Positions 17,024 to 25,838 of a DNA stretch of 36,211 nt are shown here, piece by piece. A program made the position numbers and the translations under genes. The notes beneath the pieces were generated by a model. The model ran no database searches. It saw nothing but the letters and a program-made list of their open reading frames with translations, and was not told the DNA's origin. How positions within the stretch are numbered: position 1 is the first letter of the stretch; every line of letters begins with the position of its first letter. Source of the stretch: Opitutus sp. (GTDB taxonomy: Bacteria > Verrucomicrobiota > Verrucomicrobiia > Opitutales > Opitutaceae); contig SIBG01000039.1 of NCBI GenBank assembly GCA_009695305.1, positions 1 through 36,211 on the forward strand, written 5' to 3'.

Positions 17024-17968
17024 TCAGCGGAGGCGCGCAAACGTGTTTTGCAGCACCTGCAAATCCGTCGCGTGCTTGGTCTTCTCCCTCGTTTTCTTGA
17101 TCAAATCTGCTTCCAGTGCGTTTTTCGTGAGGCGCGTTTTATTCTCGTAGAAAACGCCGAAGGAACCGGGCCACGCTTGCTGCGAGAGTTGGAAGGCGGC
17201 GACTTCGTCGGTGACGTCGTGGCGGTTCGCGTCCTCCGGCGTGCCGTCGTTTTTCTTTTCCTCGATCAGCGTCCACTTCCCGCCTTTGCGCGGAATGGAG
17301 GAGTCGAAGGCGCCTTCGTAGAACTCGACGCACTCGGAGAGAATCTCGACCACCGAGAAGCCGTCGTGCCTGGCGGCGCGGAGCATCATCTCGGTCATAT
17401 GATTAACCTGCGTGGCGTGGCTGCGCGCGACAAACGTGGCGCCGCTGTTCAGAAGCGTGCGCATCGGGTTGATCGGCTGGTCAAACGCGCCCCACGGGTC
17501 GGTCTTCGACTTGAAGCCGATGGGCGAGGTGGGTGACGTTTGTTTTTTCGTCAGGCCATAGACGGAATTGTCCATGATGACGTAGGTGAGGTTAACGTTT
17601 TTTCGCGCGGTATGGACCAGGTGGTTGCCGCCGATGGAGAAGCCGTCGCCGTCGCCGCCGAACACGAAGACGTGGAGGTCGTCGCCGCCGAGGCTGATGC
17701 CAGCGGCGAAGGGCAACGAGCGGCCGTGAATGAAGTGGCCGCCGTGGGTGTTGACGAAATAGGGGAAGCGCGACGAGCAGCCGATGCCGGCGAAGGTCAC
17801 GATCTTTTCGTGCGGGTATTGGAGCTTCTCCAGCACGCGGTAGAACGACGCGAGCACGGCGAAGTCGCCGCAGCCGGGGCACCAGGTGGGGTGGTCGGCA
17901 ACGAGGACTTTTTTGGTGAGCGGGACGCTAGCGGGTGCGGGCGGGGTGGCGAGAGCGGTGGCGGACAT
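17024..17968 (-). CDS. korB: 2-oxoacid:ferredoxin oxidoreductase, beta subunit (KorB)
   Basis: A 314-residue TPP-binding subunit. CPGCGD (30-35), GIGCSS (61-66) and the later SECVEF supply cysteines for an iron-sulfur cluster; GDGDGFSIGGNHLVH (105-119) is the TPP/Mg motif, and NSVYGLTKKQTSPTS is typical of KorB. With KorA it oxidatively decarboxylates a 2-oxoacid, most likely 2-oxoglutarate, to an acyl-CoA while reducing ferredoxin. It follows korA by 48 bp. The leader is pyrimidine-rich (TTCTATTCTCCTC before ATG), with no Shine-Dalgarno site. Other 2-oxoacids (pyruvate, branched-chain) cannot be excluded, but the two-subunit layout favours KorAB. Confidence 0.92.
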   Translation of the reverse strand: MSATALATPPAPASVPLTKKVLVADHPTWCPGCGDFAVLASFYRVLEKLQYPHEKIVTFAGIGCSSRFPYFVNTHGGHFIHGRSLPFAAGISLGGDDLHVFVFGGDGDGFSIGGNHLVHTARKNVNLTYVIMDNSVYGLTKKQTSPTSPIGFKSKTDPWGAFDQPINPMRTLLNSGATFVARSHATQVNHMTEMMLRAARHDGFSVVEILSECVEFYEGAFDSSIPRKGGKWTLIEEKKNDGTPEDANRHDVTDEVAAFQLSQQAWPGSFGVFYENKTRLTKNALEADLIKKTREKTKHATDLQVLQNTFARLR

Positions 17969-18016
17969 GAGGAGAATAGAAATAAAAGTGAGAGTGAGAG
18001 TAGGACGGACTGGTCT

Positions 18017-19924
18017 TCAGGCCTTCGCGAGGGCGCTTTGGCGGGCGGTGCCGAGGGTGGCCTCGAGTTCCTTGCTCTCGATGTGCCGGGCGACGCCAGC
18101 GACAAGTTCGCTGACCTTAAACGTGAGGCCGTCGGTCTTGCAGACGCTTTCAATCGCGGGGTTGGCGTAGCGGGCGCGCAGCATCATCGCGAACTGGCCG
18201 AAACCGTAGAGGCCCTCGTCGTTGAGTTCGGCGACGACGATTTTGTGGTAGCGTTTGAAGATTTCCTCCAGGCCGCTGGGTAGTGGGTGGATGTGGCGGA
18301 TGTGCAGATGGCCGCCCTTGACCCCGGCGGCACGGATGCGGCCGATCGCTTCGCGGCCGGGACCCCAATTGGAGCCCCAGGTGACGAGGAGGACTTCGCC
18401 GGCGGTGTCGCCGGTGTGTTCGGGCGCGGGAAGCGACGCGCCGAGGGCTTTGATTTTCTCGCGGCGCTTGGCGGTCATCTGCATGTGCAGTTTCGGGCTG
18501 CCGGTAGGATGGCCCATCTCGTCGTGCTCAAGGCCGGTGACGGTGGGATATTTTCCGGAAAGGATTTTCGAGCCGGCGGGCGCGTGATGCGTGATGCGGT
18601 CGAGCGGGTAGGGTTTGTAGTCGGTGCCGCGGTCCGAGAGGTCGGCCTTCGGCTCGACCATGAGTTTCGGGAGGTCGGGCTCGTCGAACACCTCGATCCG
18701 GCTGGCGAGCGCCATGTCGGTGAGAATGAGGACGGGTGTCGAATATTCGCGGGCGATGCGCGTGGCCTCGATGGCGATGTAGAAACAATCCTCAACGTTC
18801 TTCGGGGTGAGAACAACGCGCGGGGTGTCGCCGTGGCTGCCGTAGATCGCCTGCATGAGGTCGGACTGTTCAACGTTGGTCGGCATGCCGGTGGAGGGGC
18901 CGCCGCGTTGGACGTTGACGACGATGAGCGGCATCTCGGCCATGGTGGCCCAGCCGAGCGCCTCCATCTTGAGCGAGAGGCCGGGGCCCGCGCTGCCGGT
19001 GATGGCGAGGTGGCCGGTGTAGGAGAAACCGATCGCGGTCGAGATGGCGGCGATCTCGTCTTCGCACTGCACGAACAGGCCGCCGTATTTCGGCAGCTCG
19101 ACGCGCAACGTCTCCATGATGGAGGACCACGGGGTGATCGGATAACCGGCACCGTGGCGGACGCCGCCGGCGAGGAGGCCGTAGGCGATGGCCATGTTGC
19201 CATCCATCGTGACTTGCGGGCGGCCGCTGGTGATGGTGGCGCGATCGATGGCTTCGAAGCGGTAGAAGAGATCGCGAAGATTATTCTGCGGCCACGCATA
19301 GCCGGCGTCGAATGCGAGCATGGAGTTGCGGACGATGCTTTCGTCCTTCCCGCCGAAGCGCTCCTTGATGAGCGCGGAGAGTTTCGCGACATCGAGATCG
19401 AAGACGCGCGCGATGAGACCGAGGACGTAGATGTTCTTACCCTTGTCCTTCGAGGTGCCGCCGACGGCCTCGACGGTGCCGGTGGTGATCGGGACGGCGA
19501 CGTGGGTGAAGCGGTTGTCGCCCTCGGCGGGTTTGACGTGATCGCTGTCGTAGACGAGCACGCCACCGGGACGGAGGGAACTGATGTGGGCGTCGTAGCT
19601 GTGTTGGTAGAACGCCACGAGCATGTCGGCGCGGTCGCCGGCCGAGAGGATCTCACCGGTGCCCATGCGGACTTGGAAAATCGACGGGCCGCCCGAGATG
19701 GTGGACGGGATCGTCATGTAGGTCATGATGTCCTGGTCGCTGCGGCCCGCCAGACGGGCGAGGAAGCCGCCGATCGACTGGATGCCGTCTTGGGAGTTGC
19801 CGGCGAGCCGGATGACAACGTCGTGAATGGAGCGGGGGACGTCCACCTTCGCCAAGGCTACGGAGGACTGGCCGGAGGCGCTGGAGGCGCCACCCGGGGT
19901 TTCGGGAGTGTTGGGGCTGACCAT
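18017..19924 (-). CDS. korA: 2-oxoacid:ferredoxin oxidoreductase, gamma-alpha fusion subunit (KorA)
   Basis: A 635-residue fusion. The N-terminal gamma domain (about 30-220) has RLAGNSQDGIQSIGGFLA and a conserved glycine-rich start. The alpha (pyrimidine-binding) domain (about 235-500) has DGNMAIAYGLLAGGVRHGAG, YPITPWSSIME and a transketolase C-terminal-like region (about 520-600) with EVLLVTWGSNWGPGREAI. This gamma-alpha fusion plus a short beta is the KorAB architecture known from Mycobacterium and many aerobes, giving a ferredoxin-linked TCA step. It is first in the korAB pair. No Shine-Dalgarno site; the leader is pyrimidine-rich. Upstream TTGACT is present but its spacing to a -10 is poor. 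Confidence 0.93.
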   Translation of the reverse strand: MVSPNTPETPGGASSASGQSSVALAKVDVPRSIHDVVIRLAGNSQDGIQSIGGFLARLAGRSDQDIMTYMTIPSTISGGPSIFQVRMGTGEILSAGDRADMLVAFYQHSYDAHISSLRPGGVLVYDSDHVKPAEGDNRFTHVAVPITTGTVEAVGGTSKDKGKNIYVLGLIARVFDLDVAKLSALIKERFGGKDESIVRNSMLAFDAGYAWPQNNLRDLFYRFEAIDRATITSGRPQVTMDGNMAIAYGLLAGGVRHGAGYPITPWSSIMETLRVELPKYGGLFVQCEDEIAAISTAIGFSYTGHLAITGSAGPGLSLKMEALGWATMAEMPLIVVNVQRGGPSTGMPTNVEQSDLMQAIYGSHGDTPRVVLTPKNVEDCFYIAIEATRIAREYSTPVLILTDMALASRIEVFDEPDLPKLMVEPKADLSDRGTDYKPYPLDRITHHAPAGSKILSGKYPTVTGLEHDEMGHPTGSPKLHMQMTAKRREKIKALGASLPAPEHTGDTAGEVLLVTWGSNWGPGREAIGRIRAAGVKGGHLHIRHIHPLPSGLEEIFKRYHKIVVAELNDEGLYGFGQFAMMLRARYANPAIESVCKTDGLTFKVSELVAGVARHIESKELEATLGTARQSALAKA

Positions 19925-20067
19925 GAGAGGGAGAACGTGTTACGAGCTGCGGCGCGAGTCAACGTAGCGTATCAGGTCCGCTCCGGATGATAAGAGTATG
20001 TAGCCTCGCGCGGGCTCCGCAGAAGGAGCGGTTATGCGAAGTGCAGCGGGTGCCGGACGTGGGACGC

Positions 20068-21117
20068 TCAATCGTAGAAGAGCATGCAGACGGCGGCGGG
20101 GACGTTCGCGGTGTGGGCGGTGCGTGTGAGCCGGCCGGTGGAGGCGTCGACGCGGAAAACGGTGAGATTGTTCGAGTCCTGATGGGCGCAAACGAGCCAG
20201 GTGCCGTCGGGGGAGAAGGCGAAGTTGCGGGGGACTTTGCCGCCGGACGGGACGATTTCGACCGGGGTGAGCAGACCGGTGGTGGCGATGGCGAAGACGG
20301 CGAGGCTGTCATGGCCGCGGTTGGAGCTATAGAGGAATTTGCCGTTGGGATGCACGCGCACCTCGGCGGAAGTGGTCTCGCCTTTGAAATCGGCGGGCAG
20401 GGTGGGCAGGGTTTGGCGGGGCGTGAGTGCGCCGCGAGTCGCGTCGTAATCGTAGGCGGCGACGGTGTTGTTGATTTCGTTGAGTGCGTAGGCGTGTTTG
20501 CCGTCCACCCCGAACTTGAAATGTCGCGGGCCGGCGCCGGGCGCGGTGGCGACCCACGGCGGATTCGCGGGCGTGAGCTGCGCGGTCGCGGGGTCGAGCG
20601 CATAGGTGAAGATTTTGTCGAGACCGAGATCGCAGACGACCGCGAAACGATTGTCGGGCGACAGGGTGACCGAGTGGACGTATGACTTATCCTGGCGCGT
20701 GGGATTTGGGCCCTGGCCGGTGTGCTTGATTGCGGTCGGCGCGCCGAGCGAGCCGTCGGCTCCAATCGGCATCGAGGCGACATAGCCTTCGCGGTAATTC
20801 GCGGCGATGAGCGTGCGGCCGGAGGCGTCGACGGCCAGGTGGGCTGGCGGCTGGGCGGCGGGCGAGGGTGTGGCGGGGAGCGGGGAGAGTTGGGCCCGGG
20901 TGGCGTCGACGGAAAACCCGACGGCCTGGGCCTGCGACGCATGGATCGCGTAGAGAAATTTTTTATCCGGCGAGAGGGTGATCCACGCGGGATTGGGCGT
21001 TTCAGCCGCGATGGTCGGTGGGCTCAGCGCGCCGGTGGCGCCGTCGAGTCGAACGGCATAGATGCCTCGGCTCCCGTTTTTCGTGTAGGTGCCGAGAAAG
21101 ATAAGATGCGAGGGCAT
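20068..21117 (-). CDS. Lactonase-family seven-bladed beta-propeller protein (6-phosphogluconolactonase-like)
   Basis: A 349-residue protein of the YbhE/Pgl-type lactonase family. It shows repeated propeller blades with signature patterns such as LGTYTKNGSRGIYAV, NPAWITLSPDKKFLYAI, HSVTLSPDNRFAVVCDLG, GPRHFKFGVDGKHAYALNE and PRNFAFSPDGTWLVCAHQDS. Members hydrolyse 6-phosphogluconolactone or related sugar lactones, in the cytoplasm when no signal peptide is present, as here. It follows thymidine kinase by 63 bp on the same strand. Because sugar-oxidation genes lie elsewhere in the window, a pentonolactone is a possible alternative substrate, but nothing in the sequence decides this. Confidence 0.85.
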   Translation of the reverse strand: MPSHLIFLGTYTKNGSRGIYAVRLDGATGALSPPTIAAETPNPAWITLSPDKKFLYAIHASQAQAVGFSVDATRAQLSPLPATPSPAAQPPAHLAVDASGRTLIAANYREGYVASMPIGADGSLGAPTAIKHTGQGPNPTRQDKSYVHSVTLSPDNRFAVVCDLGLDKIFTYALDPATAQLTPANPPWVATAPGAGPRHFKFGVDGKHAYALNEINNTVAAYDYDATRGALTPRQTLPTLPADFKGETTSAEVRVHPNGKFLYSSNRGHDSLAVFAIATTGLLTPVEIVPSGGKVPRNFAFSPDGTWLVCAHQDSNNLTVFRVDASTGRLTRTAHTANVPAAVCMLFYD

Positions 21118-21180
21118 GGCGAAGGCGGAAAGATGAACGATGAACGTGAGCGCAAACCGCGCCGAGCGAAACGGCCGGCC

Positions 21181-21789
21181 TCAGCCGGAGAACGGTGCGC
21201 GCGACGCCACCGTGATCTGCAGCGCCTCCTTGAAATGCCGGCGGCAGACGGCGACGTAGCGGTCGTCGCCGCCGATCTCGACCTGGGCGCCCTGGCGGAC
21301 GCCGCAGCCTTTCGCGTCGACGCGAAGGTTCATCGTCGCTTTTCGCCCACAGTGGCAGATCGTCTTGAGTTCGGTGAGAGTGTCGGCAAATCCGAGGAGT
21401 GCAGCGCTGCCGGGAAAAAGCTTGGCCTGAAAATCCGTCCGCAGCCCGTAGCACAACACCGGAATGTCGAGCGCGTCGGCGACTTCGCTGGCCTGCCAGA
21501 CCTGCTCGGTGGTGAGAAACTGCGCCTCGTCGATCAGCACGCACGCGACCGGCTCGGCGGTGTGCTCCGTGCGCACGCGCGTCAGCAGGTTGTCGGAAGC
21601 CGCCAGCGAAATGGCGCCGGAGCGCAGGCCGATGCGCGACTCGATCCGACCGGTGCCGTAGCGCGTGTCGATCGCCGGGGCGAAGAGCAGGGTTCGCATG
21701 CCGCGCTCGCGGTAATTGTAGCTCGACTGCAGCAGCACGGTGCTCTTGCCGGCGTTCATCGCGGAGTAATAGAAATAGAGCTTGGCCAT
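21181..21789 (-). CDS. tdk: Thymidine kinase (type II)
   Basis: A 202-residue enzyme of the bacterial Tdk family, phosphorylating thymidine to dTMP with ATP. It starts [19 protein letters not shown] with the P-loop (about 9-17), then [18 protein letters not shown] (Walker B-like), [25 protein letters not shown] and [10 protein letters not shown], the last two supplying zinc ligands. These match the E. coli enzyme closely as I recall it. ATG at 21789 fits the family N-terminus; the frame is open far upstream (to 23649) but that part is antisense to other genes. It is divergent from the alpha/beta hydrolase, with 123 bp between starts. Confidence 0.96.
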   Translation of the reverse strand: MAKLYFYYSAMNAGKSTVLLQSSYNYRERGMRTLLFAPAIDTRYGTGRIESRIGLRSGAISLAASDNLLTRVRTEHTAEPVACVLIDEAQFLTTEQVWQASEVADALDIPVLCYGLRTDFQAKLFPGSAALLGFADTLTELKTICHCGRKATMNLRVDAKGCGVRQGAQVEIGGDDRYVAVCRRHFKEALQITVASRAPFSG

Positions 21790-21912
21790 CGCGGTGGACT
21801 GTGGGAGGCGGCGGAAAAAAAGCCAGACCGAGGTGCGGTGGAGCCGCGGGGCCGGAGCGGGGCGGAGGGCTTCGCGCTTGCCTCGACGGGCGGCGGCGGA
21901 AAGGTGGGAGCG

Positions 21913-22707
21913 ATGAAACGCGCACGCACCTGGCTCCTGCTGCTGTTGGGTGTGACTGGCGTCGATTGCGGCGGAGCGGAGGCGTCGGTCGCGGTGTCGG
22001 AATGGAATGGATTTCGGCGCCTCGATTTCACTGTCGCCGGCCGGCCGTGCCTGTTGGTGCGGCCCACCACGCCCGCGCCGGGCCAGCCGTGGATCTGGCG
22101 CACGGAGTTTTTCGGCCACGAGCCCCAGGGCGACCTGGCGTTGCTCGCGCGCGGCTGGCACGTCGCCTACATGGACGCGAAGGATATGTATGGTGCGCCG
22201 CGGGCGATCGCGCTGTTCGACGAATTCTACGCGCACCTCGTGGCGCACTATGGGCTCGCGAAGCGCACCGTGCTCGAGGGGTTCAGTCGCGGCGGGCTGT
22301 ATGCGTTTAACTACGCGGCGGCGCATCCCGACCGCGTGGCGGCGCTCTACCTCGATGCGCCCGTGCTCGACCTCCACAGCTGGCCGGGCCGGAACCGAGA
22401 GTCGAAAGAGTGGGGCGAGTGTCTGGCGATCTACGGGCTGACGGAGGCGACGGCGGTGGCGTTCAAGGGCAGTCCGCTGGATCGCATTGAACCGGTGGCG
22501 CGAGCGGGGATTCCCATTCTGGCGGTGTGCGGTGATGCCGATATCAATGTGCCGCTGGCCGAAAACACCGCGGTGCTCGAAAAACGTTACCGCGCCCTCG
22601 GCGGCACGATCGAGGTGATCGTGAAGCCGGGCGTGGCGCATCACCCGCACAGCCTGAAAGATCCCACGCCGATCGTGGACTTTCTGGTGAAGCACGCGCG
22701 GTTCTGA
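21913..22707 (+). CDS. Alpha/beta hydrolase, exported
   Basis: A 264-residue alpha/beta-hydrolase-fold protein with an N-terminal hydrophobic signal ([15 protein letters not shown]). The nucleophile elbow is GFSRGG with Ser125; the acid is Asp208 or Asp210 ([10 protein letters not shown]); His243 or His244 lies in GVAHHPHSL, giving a full triad. The profile resembles dienelactone-hydrolase/acetyl-xylan-esterase-like proteins; the substrate is not evident. The leader AAAGGTGGGAGCG before ATG is one of the few purine-rich leaders here. The gene converges with the MFS gene 28 bp away. Confidence 0.85.
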   Translation: MKRARTWLLLLLGVTGVDCGGAEASVAVSEWNGFRRLDFTVAGRPCLLVRPTTPAPGQPWIWRTEFFGHEPQGDLALLARGWHVAYMDAKDMYGAPRAIALFDEFYAHLVAHYGLAKRTVLEGFSRGGLYAFNYAAAHPDRVAALYLDAPVLDLHSWPGRNRESKEWGECLAIYGLTEATAVAFKGSPLDRIEPVARAGIPILAVCGDADINVPLAENTAVLEKRYRALGGTIEVIVKPGVAHHPHSLKDPTPIVDFLVKHARF

Positions 22708-22735
22708 CGCGAAGGTGGGTGGCCGGCGCGACGGC

Positions 22736-24034
22736 TCACGTCGCCTCGTTTTCGTGCGTGCGCTCGGGCAGCCAGAGCGACGCGAGCGCGGCGGCGGCGG
22801 CGATCGCGCTGACCCAGAGGAGGGCGCCGCGCATATCGCCCACGGGCGCGAGAATCCCAAAGATGATCGCGGCGGCGGCGGCGGCGATGCGGCCGATGTT
22901 GTAACAGAAGCCGGCGCCGGTGGTGCGGAGGAGCGTCGGGAAAAGCGGGGGCAGATACATCGTGAAGAGCCCGAAGACGCCGCCGAAAAATCCGCCGAGG
23001 GGCAGCCAGAACCACGCGAGTGAGGAGAAATCCCGCGGGACGGCGTAGGCGCCGAAAATGCCAGCGCCGAGGCCGACAAACATGAAGGTGATGGCGCGGC
23101 GGTTGCCGAATTTCTGGGCGAGCCAGCCGGCCCCGAAGTTGCCGAAAATTGAGGAAAAATTAAACGTGAAGAATGCCGCGGAAACGAGGCCGGTGATCTC
23201 GGCGGCCGGGGTGTGGGCGTCGGCGAGCACCTTGCGCAGGTGCTGCGTCTGCCAGAAGAGAAACAACCACCACGCGGAGAGGCCGAGCGCGCAAACGAGA
23301 GTGGTGCGCAAGGTGGTCGAGAGGATCCGGCCGCGGAACAATTCGATCGCGCCGGGATTTTTATGTTGAACCGATGCTTCCGCGCGTTGCCAGGTCTCCG
23401 GTTCGGGCACGTGGCGGCGAATCCAAAAGACCATGAGCGCGGGGAGCACGCCGACGAGAAAGACCCAGCGTTCGGAGCCGGCCGGGGTGTAGCTGACCAG
23501 AAGGCCGACAAAGACGGCGCCGCCGAGGACGCCCAGGTTGACGCCGGTTTGAAGGACGGCCGCCATCCACGGCCGCCAGGCCTTGGGCCAGGTCTCGGAC
23601 AGGAGGGAGGCGCCGACGGCCCATTCGCCGCCAATGCCGAGCGCGGCAACGAAACGGAAAATCATGAGTTGCCACCACGTTTGCGCGAAGGAGCAGAGGC
23701 CGGTGCAAAGTGCGTAGGTGACGATGGTGAGCGTCAGCGCCCGGCTGCGACCGATGAGATCGCCGAGCCGGCCGAAGAACGCGCCGCCGAGCGCCCAACC
23801 CACGAGGAAGGCGGCTTGGATGTAGGCGCTCTTTTCCTTGATGGCGGGATCCGCGGAGTTGGTCGTGTGCAGCAACTGCATCACCAACGGGAGCGCGACG
23901 AGGGTGTAGAGGTGGAGTTCGAGGCCGTCGAAAAACCAGCCGAGCCAGGCGGCGATGCCGGATTTCCACTGGCGGGGAGAGAGTTCGCTGAGGCGGGTCG
24001 CTTCGCGGGGCGCGGCGGGCAGAGTGGGAGTCAT
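22736..24034 (-). CDS. MFS transporter (sialate/aromatic-acid:H+ symporter type)
   Basis: A 432-residue MFS permease with 12 predicted helices. Features include [20 protein letters not shown] near the first helix (the DG motif typical of AAHS and NanT-like symporters), motif [14 protein letters not shown] between TM2 and TM3, and [19 protein letters not shown] in TM4-5. It probably imports a carboxylate or sugar acid by proton symport. ATG at 24034 ([10 protein letters not shown]) is preferred; a GTG at 24067 would add a short tail. Confidence 0.87.
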   Translation of the reverse strand: MTPTLPAAPREATRLSELSPRQWKSGIAAWLGWFFDGLELHLYTLVALPLVMQLLHTTNSADPAIKEKSAYIQAAFLVGWALGGAFFGRLGDLIGRSRALTLTIVTYALCTGLCSFAQTWWQLMIFRFVAALGIGGEWAVGASLLSETWPKAWRPWMAAVLQTGVNLGVLGGAVFVGLLVSYTPAGSERWVFLVGVLPALMVFWIRRHVPEPETWQRAEASVQHKNPGAIELFRGRILSTTLRTTLVCALGLSAWWLFLFWQTQHLRKVLADAHTPAAEITGLVSAAFFTFNFSSIFGNFGAGWLAQKFGNRRAITFMFVGLGAGIFGAYAVPRDFSSLAWFWLPLGGFFGGVFGLFTMYLPPLFPTLLRTTGAGFCYNIGRIAAAAAAIIFGILAPVGDMRGALLWVSAIAAAAALASLWLPERTHENEAT

Positions 24035-24082
24035 GGGGCAGGCGAGAGTGCGGCAGGGGGCGGGCACCCGCTCAAGCGAAAT

Positions 24083-24151
24083 GGTAGGGCGCGTGATCCT
24101 TAACGCGCCGCCTGCGTCCGTTCGCGCTGAGGCGGCGGGTCAGCCTCTACC
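24083..24151. repeat. GTAGGGCG-family repeat, with one end supplying the tag stop codon
   Basis: The left element (24083-24109) starts GGTAGGGCGCGTGATCCTTA, differing from the left arm at 15139 by one base. The right boundary, read in reverse, is GGTAGAGGCTGACCCGCC, so GGTAG ends face each other as in the paired element at 15135. The right GGTAG lies across the tag stop codon (24147-24149), so the repeat provides it. Confidence 0.75.
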
Positions 24152-24713
24152 GCAACCTGGCGCACCCCGCGTGACGGGGGCACGAGACGAGATGGTCATT
24201 AACGAGACCGCTGGCCTGCATGAACGCCTGGCAGATCGTGGTGCCGACGAATTTGAACCCGCGCGCCAGGAGATCTTGGCTGAGCGCGTCGCTCTCCGGC
24301 GTCCGCGTGGGGAGGTCCTTCATCGCGCGACGGCGATGCGCGATCGGCCGGCCGCCGACGAACTGCCAGACATAGCGGTCGAACGAGCCGAATTCTTTTT
24401 GCACGGCGAGAAATGCCTGTGCATTCCGAATCGTCGCCGCGATCTTCAGGCGGTTGCGCACGATGCCGGCGTCGATGAGGAGGGCGGCGGTCTTCTTCGC
24501 GCCGTAGCGGGAAATCTTTTCGACGTCGAAACCGTCGAAGGCGCGGCGGTAGTTTTCACGCTTGGCCAGGACGATGGACCAGCTCAGGCCGGCCTGCGCG
24601 CCCTCGAGCGTGAGCAGTTCGAAGAACGCACGGTCGTCGTGGAGCGGCACGCCCCACTCGGCGTCGTGGTAGGCAAGGTCGAGGGCGTTGCGGGGCCAGG
24701 GGCAGGTGGGCAT
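24147..24713 (-). CDS. tag: DNA-3-methyladenine glycosylase I
   Basis: A 188-residue base-excision repair enzyme removing 3-methyladenine from DNA. It matches E. coli Tag along its length as recalled: MPTCPWP with the zinc Cys4, YHDAEWGVP with a zinc His, EGAQAGLSW, LAKRENYRRAF, the active-site region TRTPESDALSQDL, RGFKFVGTTICQAFMQA and the C-terminal GLVNDH plus a Cys as the last zinc ligands. The stop codon lies in a palindromic repeat, so the last residues (HAGCARLR) may be repeat-derived. The leader is a pyrimidine-rich tandem repeat with no Shine-Dalgarno site. Confidence 0.95.
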   Translation of the reverse strand: MPTCPWPRNALDLAYHDAEWGVPLHDDRAFFELLTLEGAQAGLSWSIVLAKRENYRRAFDGFDVEKISRYGAKKTAALLIDAGIVRNRLKIAATIRNAQAFLAVQKEFGSFDRYVWQFVGGRPIAHRRRAMKDLPTRTPESDALSQDLLARGFKFVGTTICQAFMQASGLVNDHLVSCPRHAGCARLR

Positions 24714-24764
24714 GAGGCGAAAACAGGAGAGAGGAGACTGAAGACAGAAGACAGGAGACAGAAG
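24714..24764. repeat. Pyrimidine-rich imperfect tandem repeat leader of tag
   Basis: On the plus strand: GAGGAGACTGAAGACAGAAG then ACAGGAGACAGAAGG, a degenerate AGAAGACAGG-type repeat. On the tag strand it is C/T-rich and directly precedes the start codon, like the leader of the response regulator at 15047-15111, with which it shares CTTCAGTC. Confidence 0.55.
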
Positions 24765-24785
24765 GCGGCGGCTGAGCGCGTGGGG

Positions 24786-25550
24786 TCAGGAGGGTGGGAT
24801 GGGCGGCGGGGTCTTGGCTCCGCGGAGTTCGGCGACTTCGCTGCGGAGAGCGCGGATCTCGAGGAGAATTTCACTTTCCTCCCGTTCGATTTTTTCCTCG
24901 GACTCGCCGAGAAAAAACATGGCGACGAGGCCGCTGAGCGTGCCGAAGAGTCCGACGCCGATGACCATGACCGTGCCGGCGACGACGCGGCCCGCGGTGG
25001 TGACGGGGAAGCGGTCGCCGTAGCCGACGGTGGTGATCGTTGAAATGCTCCACCAAATGGCGTCCTCGGCGGAGCGGATGTTGGCCGCGGGCCCACGTTC
25101 GCAGAGAAGAATTCCCACCGAGGAAAACGTGACGATGAGGAAACTGACGAGTGCGACGGAGGCGACCCCGCCGCGAGCGCGATGGGCGAACACGGCGGCG
25201 AGAACCCGTTGAAGGGACCGTAGTCCACGCAGGAGCCGGAGCATGCGAAACACGCGCACCGCGCGGCCCCACCGGAGGGAGTCGAGCGTGGGAATGCTCG
25301 CGAGCAGGTCGATCCAGCCCCACTTCATGAACTGCACTTTCGACGGGGCGGCGCGAAATCGGAGGACGAAATCCACGAAGAAGACGCCGCACACGATGGT
25401 GTCGACGACGCGGAGGACCCGGGAAATTTCGCCGGGCAGGGCGAAGAAAGTGTCGGCGACGAGAGCGCCGAGCACGAGAAGCGAAAGCACGAGCAGGCTC
25501 AGCTGGAAGGGGCCGAGATGCTCGCCGGGCAGTTGGGCCTTCGAGTCCAT
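24786..25550 (-). CDS. Voltage-gated potassium channel-like protein
   Basis: A 254-residue six-helix ion channel. S1-S3 lie about residues 15-90; S4 carries regularly spaced arginines (RWGRAVRVFRMLRLLRGLRS). The pore helix and selectivity filter are WWSISTITTVGYGDRFPVTT, the canonical K+ filter TVGYGD. S6 (GRVVAGTVMVIGVGLFGTLS) is followed by a charged coiled-coil-like tail (GESEEKIEREESEILLEIRAL), which could mediate tetramerisation. ATG at 25550 (MDSKAQLPGE) is preferred over an ATG 16 codons upstream at 25598. Confidence 0.9.
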   Translation of the reverse strand: MDSKAQLPGEHLGPFQLSLLVLSLLVLGALVADTFFALPGEISRVLRVVDTIVCGVFFVDFVLRFRAAPSKVQFMKWGWIDLLASIPTLDSLRWGRAVRVFRMLRLLRGLRSLQRVLAAVFAHRARGGVASVALVSFLIVTFSSVGILLCERGPAANIRSAEDAIWWSISTITTVGYGDRFPVTTAGRVVAGTVMVIGVGLFGTLSGLVAMFFLGESEEKIEREESEILLEIRALRSEVAELRGAKTPPPIPPS

Positions 25551-25806
25551 GGGCGGAGCTTTGCACCGGTCGGTGGCCCCGGGCAATCTCCGGGGCATGA
25601 AATCACCGAATTTTTTCCGCTCCCGTTTTCTGGCCGGCCTCTTGGCCGGACCGTCGGACGCGCCGGGCGCGCAGAGGAGGGCAGCGTCCGTGACCGGCCC
25701 TCAGCGGGAAACCATTTTAGCCGGATGGTGCGGATTAAGACCGATGCCGGCGGAAATTTATCCGCGTTAGCTGCGTAATCCACGGTTGAAAAATCAGGTG
25801 TTTTCC

Positions 25807-25836
25807 GAAGGGCGGGTCGGAGACCGCCCGATTACC
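25807..25836. repeat. Palindromic repeat, TCTCCGAC core
   Basis: Read on the minus strand: GGTAATC-GGGCGG-TCTCCGAC-CCGCCC, a GC palindrome just after the stop codon of the PVC-type cytochrome gene. It resembles the GTAGGGCG elements (GC arms around an exchangeable core) and could act as a transcript-end hairpin, but no T-run follows. The rest of 25551-25838 shows nothing I recognise. Confidence 0.55.
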
Positions 25837-25838
25837 GC

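Noticed and set aside
19930..19965. korA promoter TTGACT with TAACAC
   Set aside because: The spacing is 14 bp, too short for a normal sigma-70 promoter; no better pair was found.
20722..21912. Upstream extension of the alpha/beta hydrolase frame
   Set aside because: It is antisense to thymidine kinase and the lactonase gene; the ATG at 21913 begins a signal peptide and fits the family.
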